Positions 60,832 through 64,000 of a stretch of DNA of 64,000 nucleotides are shown piece after piece. Both the position numbers and the translations under genes were made by a program. Every line of letters begins with the position of its first letter. Position 1 is the first letter of the stretch. The stretch spans positions 496,001-560,000 of the forward strand of contig JAIXMP010000029.1 in the NCBI GenBank assembly GCA_025677815.1, read 5' to 3'. Under the pieces are notes generated by a model that saw only the letters and a list, made by a program, of their open reading frames with translations, ran no database searches and was not told the origin of the DNA. This DNA comes from Phascolomyces articulosus. Taxonomy: Eukaryota; Mucoromycota; Mucoromycetes; Mucorales; Lichtheimiaceae.

Positions 60832-61674
60832 CTATGATTCAAAACTCTTTTCCCAGAAGCTAGTTTCTTTTTGTGAAGTATGGCTTGTTTGTTGTTGTTG
60901 CTGGTGTTGTTTTGATTGAGTAAGCCATCGAATCGCTGCTTTCATTCCAGGATAAAGCATGCTCATATTCAATTTCCACCATTCTCGATTATATGCCATT
61001 TGTCGTTCATACGATTGATCCAAAAAATCTTTATAAAATACAGATAATGCTTCTGGTGTCACTTCTTGTCCATCCTGTCTCACTATCATCCAAAAAAAAA
61101 ACACAAAAATCCTATGAGTACAATCATTTCGGCCAATACATGTTCCTTGTAAAAAAAAAAAAAACGTTGATCTTTACATTTATCTTCATAATTAGCTTTG
61201 GCGTTCATAAACATAGTATTATTATTTGTCCAAAAAGTTTGATTGAATTCATCTACTCGTTCACGTAATTCTCGCCACTCTTTTTCCTAAAAATAAACAA
61301 ATCCATTCTTTGGTGAGTATACCGTCCATGTTGGTCGCTTGTTACGTGTGTGTATGTCCCAGTGTGTGAAAAAAAAGTAACATACAGCACTGGATTCATT
61401 GGGAGAAACATAGTATCGTACAGGTCGTAAATTGGAAACTGGATCAGGTGTACCAATCATATCTGCTGCAATAGGTTTTAATAAAGATTCAGTTGAATAG
61501 TGTCGTGCATTGGTTGCATATTGTCGTTTAGCAATGGTACGGGTGCATTGACACACTTCTTGCTATTTGTTATATTTTTTTCCAATTCAACAATAGAGTT
61601 AAAATTTAATACAAGTCGTTGGAATATAAATAGAGTAACGTTTTTATATAGCTTACACGAACAAGTATTGGCAT
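60832..61674 (-). CDS. COA8: cytochrome c oxidase assembly factor 8 (COA8/APOPT1-like)
   Basis: Mitochondrial protein supporting complex IV assembly. Four minus-strand exons (61674-61657, 61562-61386, 61286-61178, 61082-60832) join in phase to 184 residues, close to the family length. The Arg-rich, acid-poor N-terminus (MPILVRQE, RTIAKRQYATNARHYS) looks like a matrix presequence. The conserved block begins 'DMIGTPDPVSNLRPVRYYVS' (human: PPD..SNLRPV.FY), followed by 'EKEWRELRERVDEFNQTFW', 'FYKDFLDQSYERQMAYNREW' and 'MLYPGMKAAIRWL'. A Gln-rich tail ends the protein. Exon 1 is only 18 bases; it was chosen because it supplies the ATG in phase with a GTAAGC donor. Its promoter abuts the inverted repeat at 61796. 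Confidence 0.88.
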
Positions 61675-61795
61675 TTGAAATGAGTGAGGTGTTTTGTGTT
61701 GAAAAAGTGTGGTCAGCGACTTTTCATGTTTATTCTTTTTCTTTTTGTTGCTGAGTCTAAATAGCGAATTTTATGGGATGCCTGATTCCAGGCTC

Positions 61796-62958
61796 GTATG
61801 TATCAATACCACATCCTCCACAACAGCTTAGCTTTTCTTCTCGAAAGAGGTTTTTTTCAGCTGATGCCATATAACTTTTATTTATGCATAGTTTTTACCA
61901 CAAAGTACCGCAAGAAAACGACCATATGCCTATAGGCGCAGGTCAATTCAGTCTTCCACAATAATAAATATAAATTTTAACCTAATAAGCAATAGCGTGA
62001 TATGCATTACAATTATAAAATTATGCTGTCAAAGATAACGTTAGAAAGCAACAATAGGAATGCCCGTCAATCAAAGTTTCAATCGTTTTGCTTCCATTGA
62101 TCCAATCCAAGCAGTAACACGTACAAGAACAAAATAAAACATTGCTATATATACGGCTCCATTTATTCACAAAAAAAACAACAACCCATGTTGGATCTAA
62201 CGCAACTGATTGCATGCTCCCTCTTTTTTTTTTTTTTTTTTCATTGACTCCAACAAGTTCACACGTTAGCCAAGATTCATTAACTTTAAAATAAAAGTTT
62301 TGTTTTTTGTTACAGACAATTGTCAAGTAAAGAAGTTTTAAAGAAGAGTTAAAAGGGTGTAACTCTTTATATTTATTTATTGGGAAGATTAAGAAGAATA
62401 AAGAAAAAAAGCCAACAACTAGTCTTGTTGTTGCTATAAAACATGTTTTTGGTTCTTGAATCGTGCCGTTTCTCGTTCCTGGCCACCCTTGATTTAAATC
62501 GTTTTCCTATAGAATTAAAAAAAAAAAAAAAGAGGGAGCATGCAATCAGTTGCGTTAGATCCAACATGGGTTGTTGTTTTTTTTGTGAATAAATGGAGCC
62601 GTATATATAGCAATGTTTTATTTTGTTCTTGTACGTGTTACTGCTTGGATTGGATCAATGGAAGCAAAACGATTGAAACTTTGATTGACGGGCATTCCTA
62701 TTGTTGCTTTCTAACGTTATCTTTGACAGCATAATTTTATAATTGTAATGCATATCAGCTATTGCTTATTAGGTTAAAATTTATATTTATTATTGTGGAA
62801 GACTGAATTGACCTGCGCCTATAGGCATATGGTCGTTTTCTTGCGGTACTTTGTGGTAAAAACTATGCATAAATAAAAGTTATATGGCATCAGCTGAAAA
62901 AAACCTCTTTCGAGAAGAAAAGCTAAGCTGTTGTGGAGGATGTGGTATTGATACATAC
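61796..62958. repeat. near-perfect inverted repeat, arms ~443 bases, spacer ~278 bases
   Basis: Left arm 61796-62238 equals the reverse complement of 62517-62958 except for a single-base indel (GCAATAGCGTGATAT against GCAATAGCTGATAT) and length variation in the inner T/A run. The 278-base spacer is not repeated. Any open frames in the arms occur identically on opposite strands and have no recognisable protein. It could be a fold-back element, a recent inverted duplication or an assembly artefact. If transcribed, it would fold into a long hairpin. Confidence 0.9.
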
Positions 62959-63741
62959 ATCATTTCTGGATCCATCATTGTTATGTGTATCACAACACGG
63001 GTTAAATTCAATATCTTCAGGAACACTAGGTAGTAGATTCAATATTATACTTTCAAGTACTTTACGATACACCTGAGTACATGTCTCCACTCATGATAAA
63101 CGAATTTTACGTGATTACAGAGAAGCAAGGATACCCCTAGCTCTATTTTGATAAGAGTTTCCATACGATTCGAATAATATACATCAAGTTAGTATACATA
63201 GAACTGTGTTTTTAGATTAAGACACCAGATGAGTTGGGAATGGCTAACAAGTTCCATAATGAACAAGAAGCTGGTAGATCCATTTTAATACTTGATATTA
63301 CGTTATGATCATTATATAAAGTAATAAGAATTTGGTTAGATGTACCTCAAAATTTACGTTATCCAATTCATTACCTATCAACATTTTGAATATACATAAT
63401 ATTAGTAATGTTCATCAGATGCATAATACTCTTTACATATCGCAAATCCAACATCTAGGTTTAACTGCTTTAAAAGCATTCACAATGATTACTGGTAATA
63501 TTCTTAAGATTCAAAAGAAACAAGAAAAAAGTATATTTTATATATATGTAGCTAGTATGGGATGAATGGAATAAAAATAATCAACGGAAATAGAGGAAAA
63601 GCTTTTTTTTTACATGATGAGAGAGAGAGAGAGAAAATGATGATTTTGAATGGGTTATTGATTTGTTGATAATAAAGAGAAAAAAAAAGATGAAATATAA
63701 GATATATAAAAATATTTTTTTTGTTAAGGGATTAAATAAAC
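62959..63741. other. 783-base stretch with coding-like scraps
   Basis: No complete gene. On the minus strand about 63098-62958 reads 'LESIILNLLPSVPEDIEFNP' and runs into the inverted-repeat arm. On the plus strand about 63215-63310 reads 'TPDELGMANKFHNEQEAGRS' after an AG acceptor-like site, and 63328-63395 'IWLDVPQNLRYPIHYLSTF'. These have protein-like composition but no starts or consistent splicing; probably remnants of one or more lost genes. A (GA)n run sits at 63620-63634. Confidence 0.35.
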
Positions 63742-64000
63742 TTATTTATGGTAGTTGGCTTCAACGAAAGGCATCTTGGTAATAACGGCATCTTGAACCT
63801 TGTTACGGACCTTGACGCTCAATTCAGTACCCTTCTTGTGGAAACCGCTCTTAACATAACCCATAGCAATGTTCTTCTTCAAGATGGGGGATGGACAACC
63901 AGAGGTAATCTTACCAATGACTTGACCTTCCTTATCCAAGATTTCAGCACCATCACGGGCAGGGGCACCTTGGACGAACAAACCAACACGACGACGTTGG
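63742..64000 (-). CDS. GCV1: glycine cleavage system T protein (aminomethyltransferase), C-terminal part
   Basis: Mitochondrial enzyme that passes the methylene group of the glycine-derived aminomethyl moiety to tetrahydrofolate. Only the last ~85 residues are in the window; the gene continues past base 64000. The visible C-terminal domain reads '[20 protein letters not shown]', '[20 protein letters not shown]' and '[20 protein letters not shown]', ending 'FVEANYHK', which is the standard GcvT end (R.R.G., G.vTSG..SP.l...iamGyv, PFv...Y). One open exon with no break. Confidence 0.93.
   Translation of the reverse strand, partial: QRRRVGLFVQGAPARDGAEILDKEGQVIGKITSGCPSPILKKNIAMGYVKSGFHKKGTELSVKVRNKVQDAVITKMPFVEANYHK

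Noticed and set aside
62021..62734. Two identical short peptides on opposite strands
   Set aside because: They are the same sequence read from both arms of the inverted repeat, with no recognised domain, so not annotated as genes.
1..64000. CRISPR array, tRNA or rRNA genes
   Set aside because: No regularly spaced identical repeats with unique spacers, no TTCGA-type T-arm with matching acceptor stem, and no rRNA core found by eye; a covariance-model scan would be needed to exclude tRNAs formally.

Overview
This window looks like nuclear DNA of an early-diverging, Mucoromycota-type fungus. The DNA is AT-rich, and nearly every gene is split by short GT..AG introns (about 50-130 bases). The protein set is fungal: Mad1, RPC82, IES2, Dia2/Pof3-like F-box proteins, a HET-domain relic and a fatty-alcohol oxidase. 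All exon chains given here were worked out by eye from splice signals and reading-frame phase.

Layout. 1-1054: 3' part of an IES2-like INO80 subunit (minus). 4264-6006: a broken HET-domain gene. 7250-8374: a short TUG/Ubx4-like UBX protein (minus). 10280-13062: an M28 metallopeptidase of the glutamate carboxypeptidase II type. 14066-22845: a compact block of three nuclear genes, namely a microcephalin-like triple-BRCT protein, the spindle checkpoint protein Mad1 (minus) and the Pol III subunit RPC82. Mad1 and RPC82 share a 185-base head-to-head promoter. 23358-24329: a GNAT-type acetyltransferase (minus).

25640-39797 is the most unusual part. Two TPR + F-box + leucine-rich-repeat paralogues stand in the same direction. 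Between them lie a large decayed gene for a Fanzor-type (eukaryotic TnpB/OMEGA) RNA-guided nuclease on the minus strand, a 5'-truncated LINE with a candidate target-site duplication, and a U6 snRNA gene with its own TATA box and T-run terminator.

39798-48529: four X-box (RFX-type) sites at about two-helical-turn spacing upstream of a Pumilio-family RNA-binding protein that also carries a CCCH zinc finger, then a long-chain fatty alcohol oxidase (minus). 49366-49780: a MITE-like element with 60-base inverted ends. 49860-55676: a tandem pair of FAD aromatic-hydroxylase-type monooxygenases with the same exon plan. The first is intact and the second has an in-frame stop. 55960-58126: a decayed Tc1-type transposon with long inverted repeats, followed by copies of a ~100-base tandem repeat. 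58443-61674: the DNA repair glycosylase MutY and the mitochondrial assembly factor COA8 (both minus). 61796-62958: an almost perfect inverted repeat with ~443-base arms. 63742-64000: C-terminal end of the glycine-cleavage T protein (minus).

Housekeeping genes occupy tight, intact blocks. The breaks (HET gene, Fanzor, second monooxygenase, transposase) and nearly all the repeats fall in accessory stretches between them. The Fanzor locus is the best candidate for a notable system, although this copy appears to be inactivated.
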